Below, in pieces: positions 8,329-16,843 of a stretch of DNA of 53,613 bases. This DNA comes from Prevotella sp. UBA1104 (GTDB lineage Bacteria > Bacteroidota > Bacteroidia > Bacteroidales > Bacteroidaceae): contig DCBP01000010.1 of the NCBI GenBank assembly GCA_002314055.1, positions 28,171 through 81,783 on the forward strand, read 5' to 3'. The first letter of the stretch is position 1. Every line of letters begins with the position of its first letter. Below the pieces are notes generated by a model. That model saw only the letters and a program-made list of their open reading frames with translations. It did no database searches and was not told the origin of the DNA. A program made the position numbers and the translations under genes.

Positions 8329-10266
8329 TTACTTCACCATCACCTTTACTGTTCTACCGTCAGACAGCTTAACGATATTCAAGCCCTTCTGAGGAGCTGA
8401 AAGCTGCATGCCGTCGAGAGAGTAACGGGCTACTTCTGAAGAAGAAGTAGAGTCTACAACGCCATTGATGCCTGTTGTCGCATCGCTATATTTCATGCCA
8501 ATGGTATTCTCAACGTTAATTTTCTTGTAGTCTTTGTTTTTTGCATCATAGTTGTTTACCAATGCAACGAACTTCAAGTTGTTCTTTACCCATGAAGAGT
8601 TTACAGGAACAGTAAATGTCTTAACGAACTTGTTGTCGTTCCATGTGATAGCCTCACCCCAAGAACTGTTGTTATAGCGGATAACATGCTCGTGGTAGAA
8701 AGTACCGCTTGCACCAGACTGGCTCCTTGCCTTAACCTCATCCTCAGTAACATATAATGTCAATTTTGCAGTATTCTTGTCAACAGCTTCGTTGCACTCA
8801 CCCTCAACGGTTATAAGAGCCTGACTATCATCCCAAAGTTTAGATGCCGTCATTGTGAGCTTGACATTGGCATTGTCTGTCGAAGTAACACCATTTATAT
8901 AAGCTGTTATTTCAGCAGCACTAAGAGGCATAGACATAACTCCCATCTGATCATATCCCATCTTGGCAATGCTATAATCTCTGTTATACGTTACTGCAGG
9001 TGCATACGTTTGACCGGTTCCGCCAAAGACGAGAGACTCAAGATCTGTATCCCACTTTCCAGTAAGCCAGTCTGTATAATATCCAGTATGATGACAAACG
9101 GCATATACACGGCTTGCGTCAGCAGTTTTAAGTGCCGTTGTCAGATAACCTGCTACACGAGGACAGTTAGGGCACTTCTCCGTTGTAAACTCTTCAATGA
9201 GAATATTCTTTGGATAGAAGATAGAAGCAACAACCATGTTGCCGGTAACGGCCTTGTTTTCACTCAGATTATCGCTTCCATTTACCTTAGTAATATCAAT
9301 GCTCAGGTTATGGTTTCCGAGAATATCTGAAGACGGGGTCGTAGCTGTGAAAGAGCCCAGAGAACCTCTGCCGACAGAATTCTTAAGCTGAACATGCTGT
9401 GCCTCGCCGGCAACACCGTCAAGACTAACTACATAGTCAAGACTCGTAACAGGCTCTTTTGAGAAGTTCAAGAAAGAAACGTTTGAAGTAGACTGTTCGC
9501 CCTGCTTTGCCGTGACATCCGACATCTCATTCGCCTTAACATCATAATCATTGAAGTCACCCTCTACGATAAGTTGAATACTAAGAGCCTCACCCTGACC
9601 AGAAAATGTGTACCAAGCTATGCCACTTCCACCTACTACTGTCTTAGGTATATTAGCATAAATTACAATTGCACCTTCTTCGTTGTCAGCAGTTACAGTA
9701 GAAGTTGAGAGAGGATAATCTTCCTCAAGATAATATTGTCCGTCATTTGACTGTTTCTGCTCATAGTCATAACCAACAAAGAAATTTGAATTCTCTTCAA
9801 TTGTATATGGTTCATCAAGAGTTACAGTATTCCATCCAATCTGGGTAGAAGATACATCTTTGGATACAACATCATTTGCACTGATTTTATTATCTATTAT
9901 AGGACGGATAAACACACGAGAACTGCTCAACTTCTCACAAAGTGCAAAACGAATACCAACAACCTTCTTGCCAACATAAGGCTTAAGCATATCGGCAGTC
10001 AACTCTATTGCAGCCTTGCAGTCGCCAGAAGTATATTGAGGGATACCCATTCCTTCTCCCTTTTTTCCACAATCATCATCGTAAAAGTATCCTGCGTAGC
10101 GCTGGTTAGCTGCAAGCTCTGCCTTTTTAGGAGCAGACTTGAGAACACTGTGCTGCACTTCAGTAGCAGACATATTTTTCTGTATTTGTCCATTAAATGG
10201 AACGGTCTGTGCATTGACAGCTAAAGACAGTGCAAAAGCCATCAAAGAAAGTAAAGTTTTCTTCAT
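8329..10266 (-). CDS. Omp28-related secreted protein with T9SS C-terminal domain
   Basis: 645 residues. Sec signal MKKTLLSLMAFALSLAVNAQ. N-terminal half is beta-rich. Near residue 350 starts an Omp28 thioredoxin-like domain, ILIEEFTTEKCPNCPRVAGY, with a CxxC pair at Cys365/Cys368. The protein ends with TGINGV and a short C-terminal module RYSLDGMQ...KGLNIVKLSDGRTVKVMVK (parts), as in T9SS cargo that is exported across the outer membrane. Last gene of a five-gene operon, 17 bases after the next one. The CxxC suggests redox or metal chemistry at the surface; the actual role is unknown. Confidence 0.8.
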   Translation of the reverse strand: MKKTLLSLMAFALSLAVNAQTVPFNGQIQKNMSATEVQHSVLKSAPKKAELAANQRYAGYFYDDDCGKKGEGMGIPQYTSGDCKAAIELTADMLKPYVGKKVVGIRFALCEKLSSSRVFIRPIIDNKISANDVVSKDVSSTQIGWNTVTLDEPYTIEENSNFFVGYDYEQKQSNDGQYYLEEDYPLSTSTVTADNEEGAIVIYANIPKTVVGGSGIAWYTFSGQGEALSIQLIVEGDFNDYDVKANEMSDVTAKQGEQSTSNVSFLNFSKEPVTSLDYVVSLDGVAGEAQHVQLKNSVGRGSLGSFTATTPSSDILGNHNLSIDITKVNGSDNLSENKAVTGNMVVASIFYPKNILIEEFTTEKCPNCPRVAGYLTTALKTADASRVYAVCHHTGYYTDWLTGKWDTDLESLVFGGTGQTYAPAVTYNRDYSIAKMGYDQMGVMSMPLSAAEITAYINGVTSTDNANVKLTMTASKLWDDSQALITVEGECNEAVDKNTAKLTLYVTEDEVKARSQSGASGTFYHEHVIRYNNSSWGEAITWNDNKFVKTFTVPVNSSWVKNNLKFVALVNNYDAKNKDYKKINVENTIGMKYSDATTGINGVVDSTSSSEVARYSLDGMQLSAPQKGLNIVKLSDGRTVKVMVK

Positions 10267-10283
10267 ACCTTGAGATCTTTATT

Positions 10284-10970
10284 TTATTTAACGATACGTT
10301 TAATAGTCTTACCATTTGAGAGTTTCTCGATATTCAAGCCTTTAACAGCCGAGTTTACTCTCATTCCAGCAGCATTATAGCGAGAAACGACATCAGCATT
10401 TGCATTGTCGGAAACACCATTGATACCTGTGGGGTCGGCATATACAAGGTTCAATGTTACTTTAGGGCCATAAGCCTTGAATTCGCCAGCGTCAGGTAGA
10501 ACTGTACCGAAAACTTCACGAGTTGAAACCTCATGTACTTTTATCTGGATAGTTACAGTACTTGTGCCATAAGCTGTAGGAAACCATTCTGCCTGCAGGT
10601 CAGCAGGGTTTGTATAATCCTGTGCTGTTGGGTCAACAACTGCCGGACCTTTTGTTATCAGCTCGGCAGAAAAGTAATTCTGACATTGTCCGGGATAACA
10701 TATTGAATAATTTCCGTTTGGCAGAGACTGAATGTCATAATCCAATGCAATTGCCTGCGTAGTATTAGTATTGTTCTTTACATAGAGTCCTGTGCTTATC
10801 TGCAATTTACCATCTTTAACTTCTGTTTCGTTAATAGTCAGCGTTGTACCGTCAGGAACGACATTTCCAGCCTTATCAACAAACTGAAACGTTTCAAGAT
10901 CGGTCTGTGCCATAGCACTTATTCCAAACATCGCCATAAATGCAGATGCTACTAAAGTCTTTAATTTCAT
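10284..10970 (-). CDS. secreted T9SS cargo-like protein, unknown function
   Basis: 228 residues. Signal peptide MKLKTLVASAFMAMFGISAMAQ, then a single beta-sandwich-like region (TLTINETEVKDGKLQISTGL; NYSICYPGQCQNYF with two cysteines) and a C-terminal module TGINGV ... RYNAAGMRVNSAVKGLNIEK that closely parallels that of its downstream neighbour, so both should use the same T9SS route. Sits 30 bases after an Omp28 lipoprotein. No enzymatic motif seen; could be an adhesin-like or structural partner. Confidence 0.75.
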   Translation of the reverse strand: MKLKTLVASAFMAMFGISAMAQTDLETFQFVDKAGNVVPDGTTLTINETEVKDGKLQISTGLYVKNNTNTTQAIALDYDIQSLPNGNYSICYPGQCQNYFSAELITKGPAVVDPTAQDYTNPADLQAEWFPTAYGTSTVTIQIKVHEVSTREVFGTVLPDAGEFKAYGPKVTLNLVYADPTGINGVSDNANADVVSRYNAAGMRVNSAVKGLNIEKLSNGKTIKRIVK

Positions 10971-11000
10971 AATCTTCTTTTGTTATAAATTACACTTTTC

Positions 11001-11837
11001 TTATTTTTTAATCAAACCTACCTTTTCAGTCTGCTGCACACCAGCGTTTGTAAATACGAATGCAACTACAGACATATTTTCGGCTTTCCATTCATTCTTG
11101 ATATTTATAGAGTAGGATTTCCTTACGTCACCCTTATCAACTACATCTATCGGATCACCGTTTACAGCACTTACCGTAGCACGGAAGACATGGTTGTGAA
11201 CATATTCGTTGTTAATGCTACCATTCGGCATATATTGCATATCCACGATACCATCTTCTATGAGCCAAACCTGAAGCTTAGCTCCCTGCAAGGTTTTCAA
11301 TCCGGCAACATCAACATTCACCTTTAGTTCTCTCGTTGATGCATCATACTTTGTTGTAGGAACAATCATGACGGTCGGTTCCATATTAATCAAACCGTTA
11401 ACATAAGCCGTCCAATAAGCAAGATTGGTCAGAACTCCTCCATAACGGTCAACCATTCCGCTCGGCTGTGCCTTTATGCTCCAAGTGGAATAATAGGAGT
11501 TACCATCTACTGTAGTTAACGAACAGGGCTCTTTCTTGGCTAAATCATTATATCCGAAGTCACCGCCATAGATACCCACAGCAATAATGTTGTCTTCACC
11601 ATACTGTTCCTGCAATTCCTTGATCTTATCAGCAGCTTTAGGACAGTTAATGCAGCGCTGGCCGGTGAAGTCCTCAATCAGCACATGCTTCTTCACTTCA
11701 GAAGGCTTGACATATATAAGACGGTTGTCCTCGTCAATATCCGAACAAGCAGAGAAAGCACCGGCAGTCATAAGAACTGCCATGCCAAGCATCAGCTTAC
11801 CGGCAATAGAGTTGTATATATTCTTTATAGCTTTCAT
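11001..11837 (-). CDS. Omp28-related thioredoxin-like lipoprotein
   Basis: 278 residues. N-terminal signal with lipobox FSAC (Cys31). Directly after a short linker comes VLIEDFTGQRCINCPKAADK, with a CxxC at Cys62/Cys65, the same Omp28-type thioredoxin fold as in the 8329-10266 gene. C-terminal half is beta-rich (LKVNVDVAGL, SYSINIKNEWKAENM). Six bases after the DUF6029 gene, so co-translated. Probably a lipid-anchored oxidoreductase-like or metal-binding protein facing the periplasm or surface; partner unknown. Confidence 0.8.
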   Translation of the reverse strand: MKAIKNIYNSIAGKLMLGMAVLMTAGAFSACSDIDEDNRLIYVKPSEVKKHVLIEDFTGQRCINCPKAADKIKELQEQYGEDNIIAVGIYGGDFGYNDLAKKEPCSLTTVDGNSYYSTWSIKAQPSGMVDRYGGVLTNLAYWTAYVNGLINMEPTVMIVPTTKYDASTRELKVNVDVAGLKTLQGAKLQVWLIEDGIVDMQYMPNGSINNEYVHNHVFRATVSAVNGDPIDVVDKGDVRKSYSINIKNEWKAENMSVVAFVFTNAGVQQTEKVGLIKK

Positions 11838-11842
11838 TATCC

Positions 11843-13516
11843 TTAGAAATTGTAGTTATACGACAAAGTGAAACCTTTGCTTGCAGGCACCATACGGCAA
11901 ACACCTCCAGAGCAGTTGTATCCGGCACGAGTTCTGCCATAGCCAAGCTGCAAGCGATGAGCACCGGCATTGAAAGTAACAAGTCCCTGATAATAGTGAA
12001 GCTTACTTTCACCGCAGTTGTACATATCCGAAACCGTAAACATCCAATGAGGAAGAACCGACAGTTCGAGTAGTCCGAATACCCAATCACCCTCATCATC
12101 GTCAGTAGCGAGATACTGTGCCTCACCACGAAGAGTCAGTTTATTGTTAAACCTGTATTTGGCATCAGCCACAACGATGTCGGAATGAACCATTCCTCCC
12201 TCGCCCTCAACAACAGTCTTGTTGTAGAACTGATTCATATACATAAGGTTGAGAGTAAATGAGCGCGAGAATTTCTTGTCGATATGGACATTCAAATCCT
12301 GATAGTAAGTCTGGTCGCCCCATTTCCAGAATGAAGACCCATAACCACTTGTTCCCTCGCTCTTACCATTTACAGTATGGTCGTTGCGGTCAATGGCATG
12401 AACATGCGAGAAGTTCACCTTCACATCAGTTCCGTATTTACCACCAAGGAAAGAATTCCTCTTGAACTTATATCCGAACTCAGCCTGATAAGCCCACTCA
12501 CCGTTAGCCTGAGTAGCGTATGGATAAAGAGCAGCAAGAGCATAAGTCTGCTCCTGTGTAAATGCCGGCAGGTTATTGATATTAGACGAAAGTCCCTGCA
12601 CATTTCTGTCGCTGCGGAAGGTCATGTTATCGCTACGCTTTGCCTGAAGCAAAATACTCAGTCCGCTCTTCGAGTAAGAAGTAGAAAGCATTGCCACCGT
12701 ACCATTGCGGTATATATAAGGATAGAGACGGTCGTAGGTAGGATCCTCCGTCTTCCACGCATATTCGGCAAGCACGCTGAAGTCGCCAGTCTGCAGGTTT
12801 GCCCTTACGTCGAAGGCATTGACGTTGCTCGGTAAGTTGAGTTTGTGGGTAGCGTCAGCCATAATGTTATCATCTTTGGTAGACTCGTATTTGTTCACCC
12901 ACGAAGCACCGAGAGTAAGATACGTATTGTGCTCCTGCATCTTCTTGAACCACTGGTCGAACGAAAGTTCCAAATCGCCACCGCTCACCCATGCATCGTT
13001 CCACTTCCAATAGTGGCGCTGCTTACCTGAGAGAGCCTTAATCTGCACGCCCTTTACCGGACGAATTACGAGGCGACCGCCGAGCAAGGAGTTGTCGATA
13101 CCGAGACTGCGCTCCTCGTATGTACGGAGGATGAAGCCGGAGCCGAACTGCTCATAGAATGTACCGAGCGTGAGATCCCAATTGTCGAAGTGGGTCTTCA
13201 GATAGAAGTTAGGCACGCCATAGCCCTTGAATCCCTGCTCCGGAGCCGAGGCATAACCCGGCAGCGGGTGCTTGGTGAACTCAAAGCGGAGTCCGGCATC
13301 GAGATGCTTACTTCTACCGGCAATGTCGGCATAAGAGTTAGTCAGAGCCCATTCGTTGTATTTCTCCGTACCGATAGCCTTGTCTTCCTGCGGGATGATG
13401 ATGTCGCTCTGGATACTACCGCTGACAGTGAACTTGTCCTCGTCGTTAGCCTCCTGAGCCATAGCACCCGTTGCAGCAAGAGCAGCGGCAAGAGAAAAGA
13501 ATATTCTTGATTTCAT
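11843..13516 (-). CDS. DUF6029 family outer-membrane beta-barrel protein
   Basis: 557 residues. Signal peptide ends GAMAQ. The rest alternates aromatic and polar residues in beta-hairpin style (FTVSGSIQSDIIIPQ, LDAGLRFEFTKHPLPGY, NFYLKTHFDNWDLTLGTFYEQFG), ends in an aromatic residue (GFTLSYNYNF), and has charged turns, all pointing to an outer-membrane barrel. I recognise the N-terminal half as DUF6029. Second gene of the operon, between the TlpA-like thioredoxin and the Omp28 lipoprotein; it may give the redox proteins a passage or anchor in the outer membrane (inference). Confidence 0.75.
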   Translation of the reverse strand: MKSRIFFSLAAALAATGAMAQEANDEDKFTVSGSIQSDIIIPQEDKAIGTEKYNEWALTNSYADIAGRSKHLDAGLRFEFTKHPLPGYASAPEQGFKGYGVPNFYLKTHFDNWDLTLGTFYEQFGSGFILRTYEERSLGIDNSLLGGRLVIRPVKGVQIKALSGKQRHYWKWNDAWVSGGDLELSFDQWFKKMQEHNTYLTLGASWVNKYESTKDDNIMADATHKLNLPSNVNAFDVRANLQTGDFSVLAEYAWKTEDPTYDRLYPYIYRNGTVAMLSTSYSKSGLSILLQAKRSDNMTFRSDRNVQGLSSNINNLPAFTQEQTYALAALYPYATQANGEWAYQAEFGYKFKRNSFLGGKYGTDVKVNFSHVHAIDRNDHTVNGKSEGTSGYGSSFWKWGDQTYYQDLNVHIDKKFSRSFTLNLMYMNQFYNKTVVEGEGGMVHSDIVVADAKYRFNNKLTLRGEAQYLATDDDEGDWVFGLLELSVLPHWMFTVSDMYNCGESKLHYYQGLVTFNAGAHRLQLGYGRTRAGYNCSGGVCRMVPASKGFTLSYNYNF

Positions 13517-13611
13517 AAAAAATTAATTCGTTATTCCTAAACACCTTCAATATTACATACTTGCAGCAGATATATAGTTTATATATGCTGCGTATACATA
13601 ACAAGGTGAAG

Positions 13612-14136
13612 TTATTTCTTAATCAGCTCCCTTACTTTCTCGATAAGCTCCTGTTCAGCGCCCTCGGTATATCCGTTGTGCTTGTAAACGACCTTACCGT
13701 TGCCGTCGCAGATGATAACGAAAGGAATCATCTCGCCGCCGAACGACTTGCGGAAGTCTGAGTTAACGTCGAGCAAAACCTCGTATGGCCATCCGTGCTG
13801 GTTAACGAGCGGCTTCACTTTGTTTGCGTTCTGAGCCTTGTCAATAGAAACGGCAAAGAGCTTCACGCCTGTCTCTGCCACCCAATCGTCGTACACATCG
13901 CCGATGGCACTAAGCTCACGGTTGCAAGGTTTACACCATGTTGCGAAGAAATCAATGATAAACGGCTTTCCTTCGTTGCTGAGCGTAGCCGTATCAATAG
14001 TTTTTCCCTCAATAGTCTTCAACTTAAAAGAAGGCAGCTGCGCATCAACAGTCTGCACAGCGGCAAAAAACATTACAGCCAAAACGAGCAATCCCTTGCT
14101 CATCTTGTTTAGATTGAAAAAATTAATACTTCTCAT
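13612..14136 (-). CDS. TlpA-like periplasmic thioredoxin
   Basis: 174 residues from the ATG at 14136. A longer frame opening at 14184 is excluded because it starts inside the promoter box; the ATG at 14103 is the other option. Signal peptide ends TVDAQ. The thioredoxin domain shows IIDFFATWCKPCNREL with active-site Cys68/Cys71 and the cis-proline region EMIPFVIICDGNGKV. TlpA proteins reduce disulfides outside the cytoplasm. First gene of the DUF6029/Omp28 operon, so its likely clients are the CxxC-bearing Omp28 proteins encoded downstream. Confidence 0.88.
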   Translation of the reverse strand: MRSINFFNLNKMSKGLLVLAVMFFAAVQTVDAQLPSFKLKTIEGKTIDTATLSNEGKPFIIDFFATWCKPCNRELSAIGDVYDDWVAETGVKLFAVSIDKAQNANKVKPLVNQHGWPYEVLLDVNSDFRKSFGGEMIPFVIICDGNGKVVYKHNGYTEGAEQELIEKVRELIKK

Positions 14137-14181
14137 GAGTCTTGTTTCTATAAAAATGATAACATAAATATACTTTCGGTG

Positions 14182-14213
14182 CAAAAGTAGTTGTTATCTC
14201 GCTTATTGGCAAA
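14182..14213 (-). promoter_or_regulatory. promoter of the thioredoxin-DUF6029-Omp28 operon
   Basis: On the minus strand TTTG (complement of 14210-14213), 20 bases, TACTTTTG (complement of 14182-14189). Perfect match to the Bacteroidota consensus, 46 bases upstream of the chosen ATG. Confidence 0.85.
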
Positions 14214-14342
14214 TAAAAATAAAGAAAAATTCGCTTTTCATTGATTATTTTATAAGAATTGAAAGTTTATACATATTTTTTAGTGTCATGTTGATATAAA
14301 AAGCGTATAATTGACAAACATTACTTACAATAGCGCTTGAAA

Positions 14343-15818
14343 TTACTTCGTCGCAACTTTCTTTCCTTTAGATACAATAATTCCATGAATTCCAGGTGCA
14401 GCAACCTTGCCGTCGAGCGAGAACTTACCTCTGATATTATTGCAGGAATTATCCACCACGCCACCAATTTCCGTAGTAATGTCACACTCATATTCTATGC
14501 GCTGAGTATCAAGGATAAAGTCGCAGACTATTTCCGGTGCATTATCTACCGTTCCGTTCTTGTCAACATGCAGCGATGAAGGGATTACGACATCAATGGA
14601 TTCACCTGGCAGCAATCCTTTCATGCTCGTCTCTGAGCGCACACTGCCAATGGCAAAGAAGGCATCCCGGTACAACGGAGCCACACCGGTATTCTTCACC
14701 GTCAGTCGTGTCTGCACGCCATCGGTCTCACAATCAGTAACGACGAAGTGGTATCCCGCCGCCATACTGCATTCCTTGAACCGTGTAGGGTTGTTCCACG
14801 AGTTCTTGCCTCCGGGATTGTCGTTGGCAATCATAAACGAGATATGGTATTTCCTTGCCATCTCCTCCCATGTATGTCCATACATACCGGCGGGATTAGT
14901 AAAGTTCTTCTGGTCGGAGCTCTTGTAGTAGCTAATCTCTCCTCCACAAACGCCAGTCTGCCAGCGGTCTTTCCCCATAGCGTTCCAGCACTCCTCGTTG
15001 TATCCGTCTTTCGAACCAATTTCATGATTCTGGTGCATGAAGGAGTCGTCGAAGAGTCCGAACTGCAGAGCCTGCAATTCACTGTCATTAGTAAACGGTG
15101 TGTATTCGTCGCTTGCGGCATCGATGCTGATAGCCCACGGAATAGGCATCACTTCCTTTAAGTGCATAAAGAACTCCTTTTGGTATTCCTTCGTCGGGAA
15201 GTTCTTTCCAAACTGAATATCCGTACCGTTACTGTCGTAGATATGATATTCCGCCCAGTGGCCGAAACCAACCTCGATGAAAGCAATCCGCGGGTCGCTG
15301 CCGTAACGTGCGGCGAAGTCTGTATAAAACTGTTTCGTGAAACGCTTCAGTTCGCTGTTGCTCCAATCGGCATACCAAGTCTCTCCGTCGCCCTTCACGT
15401 TCTTGTAAGTCTCGTGATAATCAGGCAGAGCCTTTATATACGCCGGCACAGCAGTAGTCCCCTTGTTGTCGTCCACCATTTTTTCGCCCGGATAAACATA
15501 AAAGAAGCGCAGAACAGCCTGATGGTTGCGACTCTTGATATCGTTGAGCAAGTTTTCGAGATACGACCAATCGTACTGAACCGTACCGTCATCGGCACAT
15601 CCCGTAACGACCTTACAAGGAGCCACATAGGAGTATTCCAGGGCATGACTTGCTCCATAGGCAGTAAAACGGTTTTTAGCATTGTCGGTCCACAGAACAA
15701 GCCCCGTCATGGGTTGCACTCCGGTAACGGAACGTTTAAGGGCGACAGAGTTCCAGTCGCCCGCAAAAGATTTCACGAAGCAAAGCAAACAAGCAATTGC
15801 TGTCAGTAAGTTTTTCAT
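14343..15818 (-). CDS. secreted DUF4832/DUF4874 protein, glycosidase-like TIM barrel
   Basis: 491 residues. Signal peptide MKNLLTAIACLLCFVKSFAG. The body shows the DUF4874/DUF4832 pattern: GLVLWTDN, LRFFYVYPGE, YGSDPRIAFIEVGFGHWAEYH (part), and the C-terminal barrel part with HQNHEIGSKDGYN and GGEISYY. These domains resemble glycoside hydrolase barrels with acidic residues after strands, but no activity has been shown that I know of. The last 30 residues (IRGKFSLDGKVAAPGIHGII) look like a worn T9SS-type tail. Follows the RhuM-Fic gene by 11 bases, possibly by chance. Confidence 0.75.
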   Translation of the reverse strand: MKNLLTAIACLLCFVKSFAGDWNSVALKRSVTGVQPMTGLVLWTDNAKNRFTAYGASHALEYSYVAPCKVVTGCADDGTVQYDWSYLENLLNDIKSRNHQAVLRFFYVYPGEKMVDDNKGTTAVPAYIKALPDYHETYKNVKGDGETWYADWSNSELKRFTKQFYTDFAARYGSDPRIAFIEVGFGHWAEYHIYDSNGTDIQFGKNFPTKEYQKEFFMHLKEVMPIPWAISIDAASDEYTPFTNDSELQALQFGLFDDSFMHQNHEIGSKDGYNEECWNAMGKDRWQTGVCGGEISYYKSSDQKNFTNPAGMYGHTWEEMARKYHISFMIANDNPGGKNSWNNPTRFKECSMAAGYHFVVTDCETDGVQTRLTVKNTGVAPLYRDAFFAIGSVRSETSMKGLLPGESIDVVIPSSLHVDKNGTVDNAPEIVCDFILDTQRIEYECDITTEIGGVVDNSCNNIRGKFSLDGKVAAPGIHGIIVSKGKKVATK

Positions 15819-15829
15819 TGAGATTATGT

Positions 15830-16810
15830 TTATTGATTTTCTTTGTTAATCAGATTTACCACAACTTTCACCATAACATCTTTCTCTTCAGTCCTGCTCT
15901 CGGCAATCATCAGCGTGAGCGCAACAAGCGTGTTGTCGGCAATACGCTTATGTCCGTCTTCGGCATAAAGCACATGGTTGTTGTTGAGAAACCACAGGAA
16001 CAGCATAGCAGCAATACGTTTGTTGCCGTCGCTAAACGAATGATTCTTTACGACGAGATATAAAAGCATTGCAGCTTTCTCCTCGACCGAAGGATAGAGG
16101 TCAACACCGCCAAAAGACTGATATATCTGTCCGATGCTGCTTTTGAATGAGCTATCTTTCTCGTTGGCAAACCATTTGCTGCCACCGAATTTTTCCTTCA
16201 AGGCATTGATGGCTTCCATAGCATTTTCGTATGTTGCATGGAAAGGTTCCTCTTTTGTGGTTTTGTTTATCGAGAGGGATTGATAGTCGTAGTGGTCAAG
16301 GGTATCGAGGGCATAGACATAATCCGAAATTACATTAAAAAGACCACCGTATTCATTTTCAGTAACCTTCTTCTGCAAGCCGATAGTACGAGACATCAGA
16401 CGCACTACATCCTTCAGCTCGTTATATCGGTCGAGTTTCATCTGCTGGTTGATGGCATAACCTTTGATGAGGTATTGCTTAAGAACGGAAGTTGCCCATT
16501 GACGGAATCTTGTGCCTTGCACGGACTTTACCCTATAGCCGACAGAGATAATAACGTCGAGGTTATACATCATCGTTTCATATTCTTGGTCTTGGTCCTT
16601 ACCCATATGTGCAAATTTTGCACATGTGATATTTTTGTCAAGTTCGCCCTCTTTGTAACAATTATTTATATGGCGTGTAATAACCGTTCGGTCACGACCA
16701 AACAATTGTGACATTTGGCTTTGAGTCAGCCACACCGTATCATTCTCTAACTTAACATCGAGTTGTACACTCCCGTCTGAAGTCTTATAGATTTCTATTC
16801 CACTATTCAT
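15830..16810 (-). CDS. RhuM-Fic/Doc family protein
   Basis: 326 residues, cytosolic. N-terminal RhuM-type part: VWLTQSQMSQLFGRDRTVITRH (helix-turn-helix-like, shown in part), NLDVIISVGYRVKSVQGTRF. C-terminal Fic domain with the core HSFSDGNKRIAAMLF (His257). The lysine in GNKR, where AMP-transferring Fic proteins have GNGR, is the Doc-like variant, linked to phosphotransfer or death-on-curing activity. No separate antitoxin gene and no clear inhibitory helix motif were found next to it. Probably a toxin-like or defence regulator; substrate unknown. Confidence 0.82.
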   Translation of the reverse strand: MNSGIEIYKTSDGSVQLDVKLENDTVWLTQSQMSQLFGRDRTVITRHINNCYKEGELDKNITCAKFAHMGKDQDQEYETMMYNLDVIISVGYRVKSVQGTRFRQWATSVLKQYLIKGYAINQQMKLDRYNELKDVVRLMSRTIGLQKKVTENEYGGLFNVISDYVYALDTLDHYDYQSLSINKTTKEEPFHATYENAMEAINALKEKFGGSKWFANEKDSSFKSSIGQIYQSFGGVDLYPSVEEKAAMLLYLVVKNHSFSDGNKRIAAMLFLWFLNNNHVLYAEDGHKRIADNTLVALTLMIAESRTEEKDVMVKVVVNLINKENQ

Positions 16811-16843
16811 TTTACATGTTATTTATTGATTATACCATTAGTT

